Origin: an uncultured Lachnospiraceae bacterium
GTDB taxonomy: Bacteria; Bacillota; Clostridia; Lachnospirales; Lachnospiraceae
Length of the DNA stretch: 8,419 nt
Assembly (NCBI GenBank): GCA_947177925.1
Contig: CAMWWJ010000143.1
Coordinates: 1-8,419, forward strand
Direction: 5' to 3'
The notes beneath the pieces were generated by a model, which was given only the letters and a program-made list of their open reading frames with translations, did not search any database and had not been told where the DNA came from. How positions within the stretch are numbered: the stretch's first letter is position 1; each line of letters starts with the position of its first letter. Made by a program: the position numbers and the translations under genes. Of the stretch, positions 6,428 to 8,419 are shown in pieces.

Positions 6428-7513
6428 ATGTTATCAGCAGGAGTCATTCAGAACAGTATTGAGGATTTGAAGTCAATCACAAAGGTGGAACTGGTTGTAG
6501 TAAATGAATCGGGAGCTGTTGTGGCAGATACATCCGGTAAAATTCAAATTGAAGGGGAACGGATAGAAGAGTTTATTGCTTCGCCTGCAGACAGTCAGGC
6601 AATAGCGGGACATCTGTATTTAAAAGTGTTTGATGAAGAGGAAGTGGCATATGTACTGGTATGTCAGGACAGCAATGAAGATTACACGATTGCTAAAATT
6701 GCGGTAAGCCAGCTTCAAAATCTGATTGTAGCCTATAAGGAGCGGTTTGACAAAAACAACTTTTTTCAAAACCTGATTTTGGACAACCTGCTTCTGGTGG
6801 ATATTTATAACCGGGCAAAAAAGCTGCATATAGACATTGAAGTGCCAAGAGTCGTCTGTCTGGTAGAAACAAAATATGATAAGGATAACGGAGCTTTGGA
6901 AATGCTCAAAAGCCTGTTTTCTCCCCAGACGGGAGACTTTGTAACTGCTGTGGATGAGCGGAGCATCATTATTATAAAGCAGTTGGAAAGCGGCAGTCAT
7001 TTTCAAGGTGTGGAAGAGGTATGCCGTACTATTGTTGATATGATCAGTGCGGAAGCCATGATAAAGGTAAAGGTGGCCTATGGGAACCGGGTGGATGAGC
7101 TAAAGGATGTATCGAAAAGCTATAAAGAAGCAAAAATGGCATTGGAGGTAGGAAAGATTTTCTATGCGGATAAGGATGTGATATCTTATGGTACGCTTGG
7201 AATCGGCCGTCTGATCTATCAGCTTCCGGTAAGTCTTTGTAAAATGTTCATCGAAGAAATATTCGGACAGGAAATGCCGGATAATCTGGATGAAGAAACA
7301 TTGACTACTGTCAATATGTTTCTGGAAAACAACCTGAATGTATCGGAAACGGCAAGAAAGCTGTTTGTCCATAGAAATACCCTGCTGTACCGTTTAGAGA
7401 AGCTTCAAAAATCCACAGGGCTTGATATACGGGTATTTGATGATGCCCTTACCTTAAAAATCGCCCTTATGGTAGTGAACTATTTAAAAAATCTGGAAAA
7501 TGGAGAATACTAG
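6428..7513 (+). CDS. CdaR/PucR-family transcriptional regulator
   Basis: This 361-residue protein resembles the CdaR (sugar diacid regulator)/PucR family of DNA-binding activators. The N-terminal part (about 1-110) looks like a small-molecule-sensing region and ends in a helix before residue 120. The middle (about 138-245) resembles the GGDEF-like domain seen in these regulators, including KVAYGNRVDELKDVSKSYKEA near 215-235, and lacks any GGDEF active site. The C-terminal PucR-type helix-turn-helix is clear at about 290-350: FLENNLNVSETARKLFVHRN with NTLLYRLEKL, then a segment ending LTLKIALMV. No membrane segment or signal peptide is seen. The gene follows msmK across a terminator, which suggests regulation of sugar uptake, but neither target nor ligand can be read from the sequence. 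The closest homologues may be annotated only as helix-turn-helix proteins. Confidence 0.85.
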   Translation: MLSAGVIQNSIEDLKSITKVELVVVNESGAVVADTSGKIQIEGERIEEFIASPADSQAIAGHLYLKVFDEEEVAYVLVCQDSNEDYTIAKIAVSQLQNLIVAYKERFDKNNFFQNLILDNLLLVDIYNRAKKLHIDIEVPRVVCLVETKYDKDNGALEMLKSLFSPQTGDFVTAVDERSIIIIKQLESGSHFQGVEEVCRTIVDMISAEAMIKVKVAYGNRVDELKDVSKSYKEAKMALEVGKIFYADKDVISYGTLGIGRLIYQLPVSLCKMFIEEIFGQEMPDNLDEETLTTVNMFLENNLNVSETARKLFVHRNTLLYRLEKLQKSTGLDIRVFDDALTLKIALMVVNYLKNLENGEY

Positions 7514-7578
7514 GCAATAATCATGTTGAAATGCCAGTAAAATAAAAAAAACAGAAAATCAGAAAAAAGACATATGAG

Positions 7579-7634
7579 CCCCTTCTTGTGCATACACATA
7601 TTAGTAGTATGAATGGACAAGGAGGGGTATTTTT
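7579..7634 (+). terminator. Long hairpin with T-run; likely terminator that also covers the next ribosome binding site
   Basis: CCCCTTCTTGT (7579-7589) pairs with ACAAGGAGGGG (7617-7627) as an 11-bp stem with one G-U wobble. Inside it, CATAC (7591-7595) pairs with GTATG (7607-7611) around an 11-base loop. The 3' arm is followed by TATTTTT (7628-7634), giving an intrinsic-terminator layout for the regulator gene. The same 3' arm contains the AAGGAGG of the downstream TTG-started gene. The 65 bases before the hairpin are A-rich with no other clear signal. Confidence 0.6.
7619..7627 (+). promoter_or_regulatory. Ribosome binding site deciding a TTG start
   Basis: AAGGAGGGG precedes TTG 7633 with 7 bases between GGAGG and the start codon, which is near-ideal spacing. 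The first in-frame ATG downstream is far inside the reading frame (codon 54, at 7792). The site is within the 3' arm of the hairpin at 7579-7627. Confidence 0.7.
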
Positions 7635-8419
7635 GGATTTTTACAGGGACATCCGGTATCTGGATTATGAGGATGGCGGAAACAATACGGAAAATGTGGG
7701 AAGCGTCAAGCTTTTTTTCCGGGGAAGTGCCGGAAAAGCGGATATTTACATTAAAAAAATACCGTGTCTTTATCCGATAGAATGCAAGTTGATGGTTTCC
7801 AGAAGGGGAAACGTTTTTTATAGCAGATGGATGGAAATTGAAAAGACGGACTGGCAGAAAGGTTTTGAATTTTCATGGGATCAGCCATATGATGACGTGG
7901 AAGTAGAGCTGTACATAGCGGAGGGAAGGAAAATATGTGAACGGAAGAAGGCGTTGGATACAAGAGAGGAGCTGACTGCCTTATACGAGGAAAAACATAC
8001 AATCAGAATGCAACAGATAAGCAGTGATGAAATTGAATATGTTCCTATGAGAGACGGCAATGAAAAGAAGGAACAGCCTGAAGTAAAAGAAACCCGGAAG
8101 GATATAATTGCAGGAAAAGAAAAAAAGGATTCCAGTTCATCCGGTCAGAAAACAATGAAAATAGCAGGCAGGGAAAACGAATATTATATGTCCCGTCTCA
8201 GCGAGCTTGGGGAGCTGTCAAAGGATTTAGAGCCATTGGAGCATAACAGCTTTTTACTTCACGGCTACTTTAATTACAGGCACTTGCTTATCCGGAAGGA
8301 AGGAGAGCGGTTTCTGGTGGGAGTGCCGGGGAATTATTACTATCGGGAAGAAATGGTAGCTGCAATGTTTGGCTTTCCTAACTTTGTTCCGGCAAAGGGA
8401 GCTAGAGGGACGGAAATGG
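7633..8419 (+). CDS. DUF6128-like protein of unknown function (3' end outside the window)
   Basis: The frame is open from TTG 7633 to the window edge, giving 262 complete codons with no stop. The N-terminal region (about 1-120) is a mixed, probably beta-rich part starting MDFYRDIRYLDYED, with two Trp-containing segments near 66-82. A charged, low-complexity linker follows (about 137-180; Lys/Glu-rich, then SSSS). The C-terminal part (from about 197) has HNSFLLHGYFNYRHLL, FLVGVPGNYYYREEMVAAMFGF and the beginning of a further conserved stretch. I recognise this ending as the DUF6128 type found in Lachnospiraceae, from memory and not from a search. There is no signal peptide or membrane segment in the visible part, so it is probably cytoplasmic. 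No catalytic motif is evident and no function should be assigned. It may be controlled through the hairpin overlapping its ribosome binding site. Confidence 0.75.
   Translation, partial: MDFYRDIRYLDYEDGGNNTENVGSVKLFFRGSAGKADIYIKKIPCLYPIECKLMVSRRGNVFYSRWMEIEKTDWQKGFEFSWDQPYDDVEVELYIAEGRKICERKKALDTREELTALYEEKHTIRMQQISSDEIEYVPMRDGNEKKEQPEVKETRKDIIAGKEKKDSSSSGQKTMKIAGRENEYYMSRLSELGELSKDLEPLEHNSFLLHGYFNYRHLLIRKEGERFLVGVPGNYYYREEMVAAMFGFPNFVPAKGARGTEM

Noticed and set aside
6600..7200. Middle domain of the regulator as a c-di-GMP-producing GGDEF domain linked to the upstream operon
   Set aside because: It matches the GGDEF-like fold of CdaR/PucR regulators but lacks the GGDEF active-site motif, so enzymatic activity is not supported.
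7539..7568. A-rich stretch upstream of the hairpin as a promoter UP-element or repeat
   Set aside because: It is A-rich but no -35/-10 pair with proper spacing follows it (TTGAAA at 7526-7531 has no -10 partner), and it is not a structured repeat.

Overview
The window looks like chromosomal DNA from a low-to-moderate GC Firmicute, most likely a clostridial Lachnospiraceae. The evidence is AG-rich Shine-Dalgarno sites, TTG/ATG starts, frequent AGA/AGG arginine codons, a solitary MsmK-type sugar ABC ATPase followed by a CdaR/PucR-like regulator, and a DUF6128-like protein that I associate with this family. The genus cannot be fixed from the sequence alone. All eight genes lie on the + strand. 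I see no tRNA, rRNA, CRISPR array, insertion sequence or phage gene.

Region 1 (1-1537) holds a D-lactate dehydrogenase-like 2-hydroxyacid dehydrogenase and a small GNAT acetyltransferase. An 8-bp perfect dyad lies between them.

Region 2 (1584-5060) is a compact three-gene unit behind a plausible promoter: a tandem HD/HD-GYP protein, a DUF624 (YesL-like) membrane protein that starts directly at the preceding stop codon, and a membrane-anchored Cache-type sensor with an intact GGDEF domain. The two outer genes belong to families that degrade and make cyclic di-GMP, so this looks like a c-di-GMP turnover operon with an unexplained membrane partner.

Region 3 (5061-7513) starts with a promoter and a strong ribosome binding site for an MsmK/UgpC-type ATPase, the energising subunit that can serve several carbohydrate ABC importers. 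Its codon use is strikingly different from its neighbours and suggests high expression. A clear intrinsic terminator follows, then a CdaR/PucR-family transcriptional regulator.

Region 4 (7514-8419) contains a long hairpin followed by a T-run. Its 3' arm includes the Shine-Dalgarno of the last gene, a TTG-started DUF6128-like protein of unknown function that runs off the window.

The most interesting points are the c-di-GMP operon with its atypical HD-GYP metal site and embedded DUF624 protein, the hairpin that appears both to terminate transcription and to mask a ribosome binding site, and the expression contrast around msmK. No gap of more than 300 bases lacks a gene.
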